The notes: generated by a model not told the origin, from the letters alone. Positions 7,767-16,198 are shown, numbered from the stretch's first letter. The stretch: 64,000 nucleotides of DNA from Micromonospora sp. RHAY321 (GCF_023896955.1 NZ_JAMHIW010000006.1:294145-358144); one strand, 5' to 3'. A program made the numbers and translations.

Positions 7767-8767
7767 CGCACCCTCACCCTCGGGTCGATGAAGCTGTAGG
7801 AGAGGTCGACCAGAAGGTTCACCAGCACGTACACCACCGCGATGATCAGAATGAAGCCCATCAGCACCGGATAGTCGCGTTGGCCGATGGCCTCGGCGAC
7901 GAAGGCTCCGATGCCACTGAAGGCGAAGACGGTCTCGGTCAGCACGGCGCCGGAGAGCAGACCGCCGGCGAGCAGGCCGATGGAGGTGGCCACCGGCAGC
8001 ATCGCGTTACGCAGCACGTGCCGGCGACGGACCGTCTGCTCGGTCAGGCCCTTGGCTTCGGCGGTCCGGACGAAGTCCTCGTTGAGCACCTCCAGCACGC
8101 TCGCCCGGGTGATCCGGACGATGATCGCCAGCGGGATGCTGGCGAGCGCGATGGCGGGCAGCACCAGATGCCAGAGGGCGTCGGCGGCGGCGTCCCACTC
8201 GCGGGTCATCAACCCGTCGAGGACGAAGAAGTTGGTCACCCGGGTCGCGCCGAGCGTCGGGTCCTGCCGGCCGCTGGACGGGAACCAGTGCAGGTTCTCC
8301 GAGAAGATCGCCTTGAGCACGTAGCCCAGAAAGAAGACCGGGATGCAGATGCCGATCAGCGAGCCGCCCACGGAGGCGTGGTCCAGGAACCGGCCGCGAC
8401 GGCGGGCGGCCAGATAGCCCAGCGGGATGCCGATACCGATCGCGATGATCATCGCGGTGATGGTCAGCTCGACGGTGCCGGGGAAGCGCTCGATGAACTC
8501 CGTGGTGACCGCCCGCTTGGTGGAGGTCGAGGTGCCCAGGTCGAGCTTGATCATCCGCCGTACGAATCGTCCGTACTGCACGAGGATGGGCTCGTCGAGG
8601 CCCATGTTGCGGCGGATGGCGGCACGCATCTCAGGCGTGCCGCGCTCGCCGAGGATGGCGGTCTCGGGGCCGCCGGGGAGCCGGCGGAGCCAGATGAAGA
8701 GCAGAAGGGAGAGCCCGAACAGCGTGGGTATCAGCTGAAGCAGGCGTCTGACGATGAACCGGAACAC
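7763..8767 (-). CDS. dppB: Oligopeptide ABC importer, permease (DppB/OppB type)
   Basis: This is a 334-residue inner-membrane permease. It begins with the family's typical first helix (MFRFIVRRLLQLIPTLFG), has a periplasmic domain to about residue 95, and then five further helices. An EAA-type coupling loop lies near DFVRTAEAKGLTEQTVRRR. The GTG start (codon ends at 8767) is chosen because it gives the conserved N-terminus exactly. It is the first gene after the hairpin that separates it from the binding protein, so permease and ATPases may be made at lower levels than the receptor. Confidence 0.92.
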   Translation of the reverse strand: MFRFIVRRLLQLIPTLFGLSLLLFIWLRRLPGGPETAILGERGTPEMRAAIRRNMGLDEPILVQYGRFVRRMIKLDLGTSTSTKRAVTTEFIERFPGTVELTITAMIIAIGIGIPLGYLAARRRGRFLDHASVGGSLIGICIPVFFLGYVLKAIFSENLHWFPSSGRQDPTLGATRVTNFFVLDGLMTREWDAAADALWHLVLPAIALASIPLAIIVRITRASVLEVLNEDFVRTAEAKGLTEQTVRRRHVLRNAMLPVATSIGLLAGGLLSGAVLTETVFAFSGIGAFVAEAIGQRDYPVLMGFILIIAVVYVLVNLLVDLSYSFIDPRVRVR

Positions 8768-8794
8768 GGCGGCCTCGAAGGGGTGCGGAGGGTT

Positions 8795-8827
8795 GCGGGC
8801 GGGCGCTGTGCGACAGCGCCCGCCCGC
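8795..8827 (-). terminator. Intercistronic hairpin between binding-protein and permease genes
   Basis: A perfect 15-bp GC stem (8795-8809 with 8813-8827) with a 3-base loop sits between dppA and dppB, which are read in the same direction. In binding-protein-dependent transport operons such structures commonly cause partial termination or protect the upstream mRNA. Either effect gives more binding protein than membrane components. Confidence 0.8.
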
Positions 8828-8849
8828 GTTCCTTGCGTCAGATCAGGAC

Positions 8850-10511
8850 TTACTTGAACTCGGCGGTGGCGTACCGCTCGTCGGTGAGCGGGCTCGCCTT
8901 GACGCCGGTCACGTCCTTGCCGAACACGATCGCCGGCGGCGAGTGCGAGATCGGCACACCGGGCAGGAACTCCATCACGGACTTGTTCAGGGCCTTGTAC
9001 TTCTCGGTCCGGGCCGCGATGTCGGCGGTGGTGTCCGCGTCCTTGAACTGGTCGAACAGGGCCTTGTTGTTGAAGCCCCACTCGTCCTTCGGCCGGTCGA
9101 AGAAGGTACCGATGAAGTTGTAGGCGTCGCCGTAGTCACCGGTCCAGCCCAGGAAGTGGATGTCGTGCTTGCTGCCGGAGGTGGTGGCGTTGAGGTAGTC
9201 CGGGCTCCACTTGAGCGGGATCGCCTCGACGGTGATGCCGACGGCCTTCAGGTCCGCCGAGAGCAGCTCGAAGATGTCCTTCGGGTTCGGCATGTACGGC
9301 CGGGTGACCTCGGTCGGGTAGTGGAACTTCAGCGTCAGGTTCGACGCGCCGGCCTCGGCCAGCAGCGCCTTCGCCTTGGCGGGGTCGTAGGTGTACTTGG
9401 TGACGTCGCCGTTCCAGCCCTCGACGGTGTCCGGCATGAAGTTGTCGGCCACCTTGGCGCCCGGCGGCAGCTTCGAGTCGACCAGCTGCTGACGGTTCAG
9501 CGCGTACGCGATCGCCTGCCGGACACGGATGTCGGCGAGCTTCGGGTTGCCCTTCTGGTTGATCGCCAGGTAGAGCACGTTGAACGCCGGGCGGGTGAGG
9601 ACGTTGAAGCCCTCGCCCTTCAGCGGCTCGACGTCGGCCGGGCCGACCAGGTCGTAGCCCTGGATGTCACCGGAGCGCAGCGCCTGCTTGCGGGCGTTCT
9701 CGTCCGAGATCGTCTTGAAGATCAGGGTCTTCAGCTTGGCCTTGGTGCCCGCGTAGTCCTCGTTGCGCTCGAGGGTCAGCGTCTTGTTCGCGACGTCCCA
9801 GGCCTTGAACTTGAACGGGCCGGTGCCGGTCGGGTGCTCCGTCGCGTACGACGGGTACTTGATGTCCTCCGCGGTGCCGGCGACGTTGCTGGCGTCGAAC
9901 TCCTGCAGCGCCTTCGGGCTGTGGATGGAGAACGAGGGGAGCATCAGCGCAGCCGGGATCTTGCTGGAGACCCGCGTGAAGGACAGGTCCACAGTGGTGG
10001 CGTCCTTGGCGGCGCAGGACTTGAAGAGGCTCGGCGGCAGGTCCGCGTCCTCGTTCTTGGCGAAGCCGCCCATGACGTCCTGCCAGTACGCGGTCACGTC
10101 CGGGCTCTGCATGAGGCCCTTGGCGTTGTACCACCGGTTGAAGTTGGCGCAGACGGCCTCGGCGTTGAACTCGGTGCCATCGTGGAACTTGACGCCCGAC
10201 CGGAGCTTGAAGGTCCAGGTGGTGCCGGCGGCGTCCGGGGTCCACGACTCGGCCAGGCCGGGGGTGACCTTGGTGCCACCCTCCTCCGGTCGGACCAGGG
10301 TCTCGAAGACCTGACGCGCCACACGCAGCGACTCACCGTCGCTGGCGAAGCTCGGGTCGAGCACCTTCGGGTCTCCGGCAACGCCGAAGACGAGGGTGTC
10401 CTTCTTGCTACCGCTGGAGCTGTCGTCGCGGTTGCTCTCGGCGCAGCCTGCTACCGCGAGGGCCGCGACCGCGACGGCCGCGATCGCGACCTTCGGCCTG
10501 GGTGCACGCAT
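8850..10511 (-). CDS. dppA: Oligopeptide/dipeptide substrate-binding lipoprotein
   Basis: This 553-residue extracellular receptor (solute-binding family 5) delivers peptides to the DppBC channel. The signal peptide ends in lipobox LAVAGC, so it is lipid-anchored. The mature protein shows the family pattern: VFGVAGDPKVLDPS near the start, ETLVRPEEGG, a LAESWTPDAAGTTWTFKLR block, and the domain-II region with IRVRQAIAYALNRQQLV. The ATG (codon ends at 10511) follows a GGACGAGGTGA ribosome site. It is the first gene of the importer operon. The roughly 314-base upstream gap contains a palindrome at 10648-10670 that may be an operator. Confidence 0.92.
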   Translation of the reverse strand: MRAPRPKVAIAAVAVAALAVAGCAESNRDDSSSGSKKDTLVFGVAGDPKVLDPSFASDGESLRVARQVFETLVRPEEGGTKVTPGLAESWTPDAAGTTWTFKLRSGVKFHDGTEFNAEAVCANFNRWYNAKGLMQSPDVTAYWQDVMGGFAKNEDADLPPSLFKSCAAKDATTVDLSFTRVSSKIPAALMLPSFSIHSPKALQEFDASNVAGTAEDIKYPSYATEHPTGTGPFKFKAWDVANKTLTLERNEDYAGTKAKLKTLIFKTISDENARKQALRSGDIQGYDLVGPADVEPLKGEGFNVLTRPAFNVLYLAINQKGNPKLADIRVRQAIAYALNRQQLVDSKLPPGAKVADNFMPDTVEGWNGDVTKYTYDPAKAKALLAEAGASNLTLKFHYPTEVTRPYMPNPKDIFELLSADLKAVGITVEAIPLKWSPDYLNATTSGSKHDIHFLGWTGDYGDAYNFIGTFFDRPKDEWGFNNKALFDQFKDADTTADIAARTEKYKALNKSVMEFLPGVPISHSPPAIVFGKDVTGVKASPLTDERYATAEFK

Positions 10512-10825
10512 CGTGCTTCACCTCGTCCTTGGGGGTACGGACAACGTGGTGACAGGGGTCACCGATGGCGGTGACCATAGCTCCCGTTGCGTCCACCCGG
10601 AAACCGCCGGGTGGACGGTTGGTATCGGATCGTGCCTCAATCGTCGCTTGACATTCGATTCGAAGGTCAACAGGGCTCGAAACCGTGCAATCCGCACCCG
10701 TGATGCCAAACTGTTACGTCGAACAGGCCGCAGGAGGAAGCAGGTGTCAGATCATTTCCGGGCATCGACGCGACGATGGCCGGCACCCGTACAGGGCACC
10801 GACCATCGGTCGTACGTAGTCCGAC
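10512..10825. other. Intergenic region upstream of dppA
   Basis: These 314 bases hold no convincing gene. Base composition drops towards the centre (10615-10720). A near-perfect 23-base palindrome occupies 10648-10670. The promoter of the dppA operon should lie here, reading leftward. No -35/-10 pair could be fixed with confidence. The recR transcript enters from the right. Confidence 0.6.
10648..10670. promoter_or_regulatory. Palindromic operator candidate upstream of dppA
   Basis: Outer arms TTGAC/GTCAA and inner arms TTCGA/TCGAA are symmetric about a central T, giving 20 of 22 positions complementary. It lies about 140 bases before the dppA start, and a protein dimer binding there could control the peptide importer. 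The binding factor is unknown. Confidence 0.4.
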
Positions 10826-11419
10826 TCAGACGGCCCGGCGACCCTCGAAGGCCCGGCCGAGGGTGATCTCGTCCGCATACTCCAGGTCGCCGCCGACCGG
10901 CAGGCCGCTGGCGAGCCGGGTCACCGAGATCCCCATCGGCTTCACCATCAGCGCCAGGTACGTGGCGGTCGCCTCGCCCTCGGTGTTGGGGTCGGTGGCC
11001 AGGATCAGCTCCCGGACCGTGCCCTCGCCGAGCCGGATCATCAGCTCCCGGATGCGCAAATTGTCGGGCCCGATCCCCTCCAGCGGATTGATCGCGCCAC
11101 CGAGCACGTGGTAGCGGCCGCGGAACTCACCGGTCCGCTCGATGGCCACCACGTCCTTGGGCTCCTCCACCACGCACAACACCTCGTTGGTGCGGCGCGG
11201 GTCGCGGCAGATCCGGCACTGCTCGGACTCGGCCACGTTGTAGCAGGTCGTGCAGAACCGGACCAGCTCCTTGACCTTGCGCAGCGCGCCGGCCAGCCGG
11301 TTGACGTCGGTCGGATCGGCCGACAGGACGTGGAACGCGATCCGCTGGGCGCTCTTCGGGCCCACGCCCGGCAGCCGACCCAGCTCGTCGATCAGATCCT
11401 GGATGGCACCTTCGTACAT
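10826..11419 (-). CDS. recR: Recombination mediator protein RecR
   Basis: This 197-residue protein works with RecO, and with RecF at gaps, to load RecA on single-stranded DNA during repair. A helix-hairpin-helix (LGRLPGVGPKSAQR, residues 13-26) is followed by a four-cysteine zinc site (C56, C59, C68, C71). Next comes a Toprim domain containing EEPKDVVAIERTGEF and ATDPNTEGEATA, and then a C-terminal Walker B-like region. It lies 7 bases after ybaB on the same strand, the conserved ybaB-recR pairing found across bacteria. Length is normal. Confidence 0.96.
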   Translation of the reverse strand: MYEGAIQDLIDELGRLPGVGPKSAQRIAFHVLSADPTDVNRLAGALRKVKELVRFCTTCYNVAESEQCRICRDPRRTNEVLCVVEEPKDVVAIERTGEFRGRYHVLGGAINPLEGIGPDNLRIRELMIRLGEGTVRELILATDPNTEGEATATYLALMVKPMGISVTRLASGLPVGGDLEYADEITLGRAFEGRRAV

Positions 11420-11426
11420 CTGCCGC

Positions 11427-11759
11427 TCAGAAACCGGGCAGGCCGAGGCCGCCCATGCCGCCGGTGACCGGGCCCATCTTGCGCTCGGTCAGCTCCCGTG
11501 CCGCCTCGGCGGCGTTGTGCACGGCCGCGACGACCAGGTCCTCCAGGGTCTCCACGTCGTCCGGGTCGACGGCCTTCGGGTCGATCTTGATCGCCTTCAG
11601 CTCGCCGGCACCGGAGACGGTCGCGGTGACCAGCCCACCGCCGGCAGTGCCGGTCAGCTCCGCCTCGGCCAGCTCGGCCTGGGCGGTGGCGATCTGCTGC
11701 TGCATCTTCTGCGCCTGCTTCAGCATCTGCTGCATGTTCGGCTGTCCACCTGGGCGCAC
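11427..11759 (-). CDS. YbaB/EbfC family nucleoid-associated protein
   Basis: This 110-residue protein belongs to the family that binds DNA as a tweezer-like dimer. It has a long first helix rich in Gln/Lys (MQQMLKQAQKMQQQIATAQ), then beta strands with GGGLVTATVSGAGELKAIKID, and a Gly/Met-rich tail. The GTG start (codon ends at 11759) has AAGGAG seven bases upstream. An internal ATG eight codons on would give a 102-residue form. It precedes recR by 7 bases and the two are almost certainly co-transcribed. Confidence 0.93.
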   Translation of the reverse strand: MRPGGQPNMQQMLKQAQKMQQQIATAQAELAEAELTGTAGGGLVTATVSGAGELKAIKIDPKAVDPDDVETLEDLVVAAVHNAAEAARELTERKMGPVTGGMGGLGLPGF

Positions 11760-12234
11760 GGATGGCTCCTTCTCGCACTCGTCTGCTGGGCCGCCGCCCA
11801 GCCTAACCGCTGTGACCGACCCCGCCCCGCCCGGTGCGTCCGCCCACGCCGGGTCTTCCGGGCTCCTCCGGAAACAGGGGACGGCGCGGGTCAGAGCCGG
11901 TCGTACTGCTCGCGGACCAGGGACTCGACGACGGGCACGGTGTCCGCCGAACCGCCGACCGCGCTGACGATCACGACGATCTCGTCCCGGCCCGCGACGG
12001 CCCACACGCCGGCCCGCTCGGCACCGACGAAGGCCGCCGAACTGAACTGGTGTCGGCGGAGTCCGCGGCACCTCCCTCTGGAGTCGAGGTGATCTTCACG
12101 GCGCACATCCTGACAGCGCCCGCGAACACCGTCCACCCCGCCCGAACGGCCTGCCGGGGTACGGCTACCACCACCCCGAACCGGCCATCTGGAGGTAGTG
12201 CGCCGGGGTCGGGCGCACTGGTCTGCTCGACGGC
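11760..12234. other. Region between ybaB and the DUF998 gene
   Basis: About 475 bases lie here without an intact recognisable gene. The left third should hold the ybaB-recR promoter and the right end holds the start region of the DUF998 gene. The middle, on the minus strand, carries the possible gene remnant described separately. Confidence 0.5.
11891..12100 (-). pseudogene. Possible remnant of a small secreted or cytoplasmic protein
   Basis: The minus strand encodes a protein-like C-terminus from about 12050 to a stop at 11891: FSSAAFVGAERAGVWAVAGR, then DEIVVIVSAVGGSADTVPVV and a charged tail ending REQYDRL. Upstream, in a different frame, lies an equally protein-like start (MCAVKITSTPEGGAADSADT). 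Joining them needs a frameshift near 12050. In the single frame the N-terminal part is Arg-rich and implausible. Either a short real gene starts internally or a frameshift has broken an older gene. The product is not recognised. Confidence 0.35.
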
Positions 12235-12927
12235 ATGAACCTCAACCGCACCGGACGGATCGGCGCGCTGTGCTGGGCCGCTGCCGCGCCGGCCTTCCTC
12301 GTTGCCAGCCTCGTCACCGGCCTGCGCTGGCGCCAGCCGACCTACAGCTGGGCCATCCACAACATCAGCGACCTCGGCAACGTCCACTGCGGGATCTGGG
12401 ACACCACCCGACCCCGCTACGTCTGCTCCCCCTGGCACCCGCTGATGAACATCGCGACGCTGGCCACCGCCGTCCTGCTCGCGGCCGGGCTGCTGTTGAC
12501 CTGGCGGCTCCTCGGTCGGGGTGGCGTGGTGCGGTCGGCCCAGACGCTCCTGCTGCTGGCCACCGGCGGGTACGCCCTGGCGGCCCTCTACCCGGCGGAT
12601 GTCGACGAGAACCTGCACGTCCTCGGCGCAGTCCTGATTATGGGGCTGGGCAACGTCGGGCTGCTTCTCGCCGGCTTCGCACCGGGCACCACGCTGCTCG
12701 GCCGGTGGCGACGGCTCACCCTCGCCGCCGGGCTGACCGCGCTCGTGGGCACGGTGCTGTTCTTCGCCCAGCAGGGCATGGGGATCGGGGTGGGCGGCAT
12801 GGAACGGGTCGCCGTGCTGCCCTTCCCGCTCTGGGCCTGCTGCCTGGGCGTCCTGCTCGCCGAGACGTCCGCCGGCCGGGCAACGTCCGCCCGGTCGGAC
12901 ACACCGACCGGAGCCACCGCCGAGTGA
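12235..12927 (+). CDS. DUF998 family membrane protein
   Basis: This 230-residue integral membrane protein has about six hydrophobic segments. It shows family features such as YSWAIHNISDLGN after the first helix, a Cys-containing extracellular loop (CGIWDTTRPRYVCSPWHPLMN) and ALYPADVDENLHVLGA between helices. The function of DUF998 proteins is not established. The ATG start is immediately followed by a short basic stretch and helix 1. It converges on dnaX with 9 bases between the stop codons. The C-terminal 20 residues are Ser/Thr-rich. Confidence 0.82.
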   Translation: MNLNRTGRIGALCWAAAAPAFLVASLVTGLRWRQPTYSWAIHNISDLGNVHCGIWDTTRPRYVCSPWHPLMNIATLATAVLLAAGLLLTWRLLGRGGVVRSAQTLLLLATGGYALAALYPADVDENLHVLGAVLIMGLGNVGLLLAGFAPGTTLLGRWRRLTLAAGLTALVGTVLFFAQQGMGIGVGGMERVAVLPFPLWACCLGVLLAETSAGRATSARSDTPTGATAE

Positions 12928-12936
12928 CCAGCGCTG

Positions 12937-15708
12937 CTAGCGCGCGTCGACCTCGTCGATCTTCTCGGCGCCGAACGTCTCGCGGAGCAGCCGTACCGCC
13001 TGCTCCTCGCTGGACTCCCGGGCGGTCTTCTCGTCGATGACCTCGTCCAGCGGCTCGTCGCCCGGATCGAACCCCTCGTAGGTCGGGGTCGCCGGGGGCG
13101 CCGCGCCACCCGGCTTGCCGCCGCGTACCGGACCGTCGAAGTCCGGGTCGTAGGGCGGTTCGCCGGCCCATTCGGCGTCCGCGACGGGCCGGGCCGCCGC
13201 TCCGGTACGCGGACCGCGCCCCGCCGCCGCAGCGCGGGCCGCGGCGATGGCACTGCTCACCGGGGCACCGCCGGTGGCCGGCTGGCGGGCCGCCGGCGTC
13301 GGGTTGGCCCGACCGCCGGGCCTGCCGTCTCCGGCCGCCGCACCCGAGCCGTGCCCGTTCGACTGGGCGCCGGTCCCGTTGGTACGCCCCGGGCCGGCGC
13401 CATTCGCACCGGTCGCGCCGGAACCGCCGGTGGGGTCGTCCGCGGCCGAGCCGCCCGGCCGGGCGGCCTCCGGCCAGTCCTCGTCGTCCGTCGCCTCGGC
13501 GGCGGGGGCGCTGCCGCCGGGTCGGGCCGCTTCCGGCCAGTCGTCCTCGGCGTCGGCCGGCGCGGCCGATCCGCCGGGCTGGCCACCGCCCTCCCGACCC
13601 GCAGTATGGCCGACGGGCCGGGCTGCGCCCTGCCCACTCGCACCGTGGCCGACGGGCTGGCCACTGCCCTGCGGACCCGCACTGTGGCCGACGGGCTGGC
13701 CACCGCCGTGCGGGCTCGCGGCCTGACCGGCGGACGAGACACCGGGGCCGCCGCGCGCACCGGGCGACCCACCGGGCAGGTCACCCGGGGCGCCGCTCGG
13801 GACGGGTGCGGCGTTGGTGCTCGGCGGGGTGGCGGGAGCGGGAGGGGTGTCCACCGGGGCGGGTCGGGCCGGCGCGGCGGGCTGCGAGCGTGGCGGGCCG
13901 GACAACGACACGCCGCCCCGCTCGCCGGCCACCTCGCAGCGGATCTGCCAGCGCCCGCCCAACTCCTCGTAGAGCGCGTCGGTCAGCACCGCCGCGTGGT
14001 CGGCCATCATCTTGGCCAGCACGGTGGACTTCACCGTCAGCACCAGCATGTCGCCGTCGAGTTCGCGCACCACCGCGTCACGCATCAGGGCGGCGATCCG
14101 CTTGTTGGTCCGGTTGACCTTGCCGATCACGTCGGGCCACGCCCTGCGGACCGTGACCGCGTCCAGCGCAGCCGGCGTGGCACCGGGTCGGGGCGGCTCC
14201 GGCGTCGCCGGGTCGGGGAGCACCGCCGACGGCGGCACCGCGCGACGTGGGGCCGGCGACCCCCCGGGCGAACCGGTGCCGGCGGGTGCGCCCCGGTCGG
14301 CGGAGGTCGGCGCGGCGGTCGCCGACGCGCCGGGTGACGCCGGGATCGGGGAGTCGGCGTTCGGGGCCGTCACGTTCGAGCCTGCGGCGTTCGGGGCCGG
14401 AGCGCTCGGGGCTGGGTCGACGTTCCACGGGGGTGCCGAGGTCGGGGCGGCGGCGGGTGCCGGGGCGGCGGCAGCCGGGGACGGAGTGGCCGGCTGTGGG
14501 CGTACCACCGGGTTGGTGGCCGGCGCGGAGCCGGCGTCGGCGCCGCCCAGGGTGAGCCGGCGTTCCATCCGCTCCAGGCGCTGGAGCAGGCCGCCGGTGG
14601 TGTCGTCCGCGCCGGGGAGCAGCATCCGGGCGCAGATCAGCTCCAGCAGCAGCCGGGGCGCGGTGGTGCCGCGCATCTCGACCAGCCCGTTGTGCACGAT
14701 GTCGGCGCAGCGGGACAGCGTGGCCGAGCCGAGCTGCGAAGCCTGGGCGGCCATCCGCTCGATCTGGTCGGCGGGGCCGTCGATGAGGCCCTTCGCGGCG
14801 GCGTCCGGCACCTGCTGGAGAACGATCAGGTCGCGCAGCCGCTCCAGCAGGTCGGAGGCGAACCGGCGCATGTCGTGCCCGGCCTCGGCGACCCGGTCGA
14901 CGGTGGCGTACGCGGCGGCGCCGTCACCGGCGGCCAGCGCGTCGCACATCTCGTCGATCAGCGCCGAGTCGGTGACCCCGAGCAAGGCGACGGCCCGGGC
15001 GTAGCTGACCCCCTCCGCGCCGGCGCCGGCGATGAGCTGGTCGAGCACGGAGAGGCTGTCCCGCATGCTGCCGCCACCGGCGCGCACCACCAGCGGAAAG
15101 ACCGCCGGCTCGACGGTGACCCCCTCCGCCTCGCAGAGCTGCTCCAGATAGGGGCGCACCACCTTCGGCGGGAACAGCCGGAACGGGTAGTGGTGGGTCC
15201 GAGACCGGATCGTGCCGAGGACCTTCTCCGGCTCGGTGGTGGCGAAGATGAACTTGACGTACTCCGGGGGCTCCTCGACGAGCTTGAGCAGGGCGTTGAA
15301 GCCCTGCGTCGAGACCATGTGCGCCTCGTCGATGATGTAGATCTTGAAGCGGCTGCTGGCCGGCGCGAAGAAGGCACGCTCGCGCAGCTCGCGGGCGTCG
15401 TCGACACCGCCGTGGCTGGCCGCGTCGATCTCGATCACGTCGATGGAGCCGGTGCCGTCGGTCGCCAGCGAGCGGCAGGACGCACACTTGCCGCACGGCT
15501 CGGGGGTGGGGCCCTGCTCACAGTTGAGCGAGCGGGCCATGATCCGGGCGCTGGTGGTCTTGCCGCAGCCACGGGGGCCGGAGAAGAGGTAGGCGTGGTT
15601 GAGCCGCCCGCTACGCAGGGCCTGCGACAACGGCTCGGTGACGTGCTCCTGCCCGATGACCTCGGCGAAGGTACGCGGCCGGTACTTGCGGTAGAGCGCC
15701 AGCGTCAC
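12937..15708 (-). CDS. dnaX: DNA polymerase III subunits gamma and tau
   Basis: This 923-residue clamp-loader ATPase of the replicative polymerase has Walker A GPRGCGKT at residues 44-51, a four-cysteine zinc site (C63, C72, C75, C78), IIDEAH at 125-130 and the sensor/SRC-type IRSRTH at about 167-172. The AAA and collar domains end near residue 390. The remainder is Pro/Ala/Gly-rich linker containing a tau-like folded patch (about residues 525-615). It also contains a 13-residue tandem repeat (about 660-711), and the protein ends in a conserved tail (VRLLRETFGAEKIDEVD). The GTG start (codon ends at 15708) gives the conserved MTLALYRKYRP N-terminus. The protein is unusually long because of its low-complexity part. 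Confidence 0.95.
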   Translation of the reverse strand: MTLALYRKYRPRTFAEVIGQEHVTEPLSQALRSGRLNHAYLFSGPRGCGKTTSARIMARSLNCEQGPTPEPCGKCASCRSLATDGTGSIDVIEIDAASHGGVDDARELRERAFFAPASSRFKIYIIDEAHMVSTQGFNALLKLVEEPPEYVKFIFATTEPEKVLGTIRSRTHHYPFRLFPPKVVRPYLEQLCEAEGVTVEPAVFPLVVRAGGGSMRDSLSVLDQLIAGAGAEGVSYARAVALLGVTDSALIDEMCDALAAGDGAAAYATVDRVAEAGHDMRRFASDLLERLRDLIVLQQVPDAAAKGLIDGPADQIERMAAQASQLGSATLSRCADIVHNGLVEMRGTTAPRLLLELICARMLLPGADDTTGGLLQRLERMERRLTLGGADAGSAPATNPVVRPQPATPSPAAAAPAPAAAPTSAPPWNVDPAPSAPAPNAAGSNVTAPNADSPIPASPGASATAAPTSADRGAPAGTGSPGGSPAPRRAVPPSAVLPDPATPEPPRPGATPAALDAVTVRRAWPDVIGKVNRTNKRIAALMRDAVVRELDGDMLVLTVKSTVLAKMMADHAAVLTDALYEELGGRWQIRCEVAGERGGVSLSGPPRSQPAAPARPAPVDTPPAPATPPSTNAAPVPSGAPGDLPGGSPGARGGPGVSSAGQAASPHGGGQPVGHSAGPQGSGQPVGHGASGQGAARPVGHTAGREGGGQPGGSAAPADAEDDWPEAARPGGSAPAAEATDDEDWPEAARPGGSAADDPTGGSGATGANGAGPGRTNGTGAQSNGHGSGAAAGDGRPGGRANPTPAARQPATGGAPVSSAIAAARAAAAGRGPRTGAAARPVADAEWAGEPPYDPDFDGPVRGGKPGGAAPPATPTYEGFDPGDEPLDEVIDEKTARESSEEQAVRLLRETFGAEKIDEVDAR
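13576..13719 (-). repeat. 39-bp tandem repeat inside dnaX
   Basis: Units 13576-13614, 13615-13653 and 13654-13692, plus a partial unit from 13693, repeat with period 39 bases and begin GGGCTGG or GGGCCGG. On the coding strand this is a 13-residue repeat of the form VGHxAxxxGxxxP. Because the period is a multiple of three, unit gain or loss keeps the frame. It lies in the disordered linker of tau. Confidence 0.85.
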
Positions 15709-15889
15709 TCGTCCCGCCTCCTCTCGACCGAGCCATTCTGCGCCGGTCGGGCGCGGGTGACCACCCACCCCGCCGGGCACCTTGGGTTACCGCGCTTGAT
15801 CGACTCGGCTTCCTGGAAACCGGGGTGTCCGCATGCCCGGGATGCCCCGACATCACCGATGTCGAGTGGATCAACCAGGCCCACAGACA

Positions 15890-15983
15890 AAAAGGCCTCC
15901 CGTGCACCCGGCAGAGCTCGCTTATCCTTGCTGCCTTCCGGCCCTGGGGAGGTTCACGAGATACCGCCGCACGGGAGGTGACG
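15890..15983 (-). ncRNA. ffs: Signal recognition particle RNA, bacterial small type
   Basis: Read on the minus strand, the core contains CCAGGGCCGGAAGGCAGCAAG, the SRP domain IV hallmark (GGAAGGCAGCA internal loop with the apical loop beside it). The ends pair: CCTCCCGTGC near 15978 with GCACGGGAGG near 15896. A T-run (the AAAAA of the plus strand at 15889-15893) follows the 3' end and may serve as terminator. The RNA binds Ffh to target membrane and secreted proteins. Location just upstream of dnaX is common in actinobacteria. The ends are good to a few bases only. Confidence 0.9.
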
Positions 15984-16026
15984 CCAAGCCTACCCGACGG
16001 CCCGTCGATCTTCAGGGGGTGGTGGG

Positions 16027-16055
16027 GTGACCCTGCCCGTGGGGGCCTGTATCCT
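16027..16055 (+). promoter_or_regulatory. Probable promoter of tRNA-Ser(GGA)
   Basis: GTGACC (16027-16032) and TATCCT (16050-16055) are separated by exactly 17 bases, and the tRNA begins 8 bases after the -10 element. Spacing and position fit a housekeeping sigma promoter. Confidence 0.55.
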
Positions 16056-16062
16056 GGCTCGC

Positions 16063-16147
16063 GGAGGATTCGCCTAGAGGCCTAGGGCGCACGCTTGGAA
16101 AGCGTGTTGGGTTTACACCCTCACGAGTTCGAATCTCGTATCCTCCG
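16063..16147 (+). tRNA. tRNA-Ser, anticodon GGA
   Basis: The 85-base class II tRNA has a 7-bp acceptor stem formed by GGAGGAT and ATCCTCC, anticodon stem CACGC/GCGTG, loop TTGGAAA with GGA at 16097-16099, and a long variable arm. It also has T-loop GTTCGAATC, and the discriminator is G16147. It decodes UCC/UCU. CCA is not encoded. The last 8 bases plus 13 flanking bases are duplicated at 18810-18830. Confidence 0.96.
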
Positions 16148-16160
16148 CTCGCCTGAGCAG
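16140..16160 (+). repeat. Direct repeat, left copy (tRNA-Ser 3' end; candidate att site)
   Basis: This stretch, ATCCTCCGCTCGC then C then TGAGCAG, covers the end of the tRNA gene and flanking bases. It matches 18810-18830 at 20 of 21 positions. Site-specific integrases commonly use tRNA 3' ends, and integration leaves one copy at each side of the element. Confidence 0.6.
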
Positions 16161-16170
16161 CACGAACGAC

Positions 16171-16198
16171 AGGGCCGGCCCCTACGGGGACCGGCCCT
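16171..16198 (+). terminator. tRNA-Ser(GGA) terminator hairpin
   Basis: Arms AGGGCCGG (16171-16178) and CCGGCCCT (16191-16198), with an inner CCCC/GGGG pairing, form a stable stem just after the tRNA. Confidence 0.7.

Noticed and set aside
13590..13720. Repeats that could be a CRISPR array
   Set aside because: The 39-bp units are contiguous without spacers and are in frame with dnaX; it is a coding tandem repeat.
13247..13726. Plus-strand frame rich in Pro/Ala over the dnaX linker
   Set aside because: It only mirrors the repeated low-complexity linker of dnaX and has no ribosome site.
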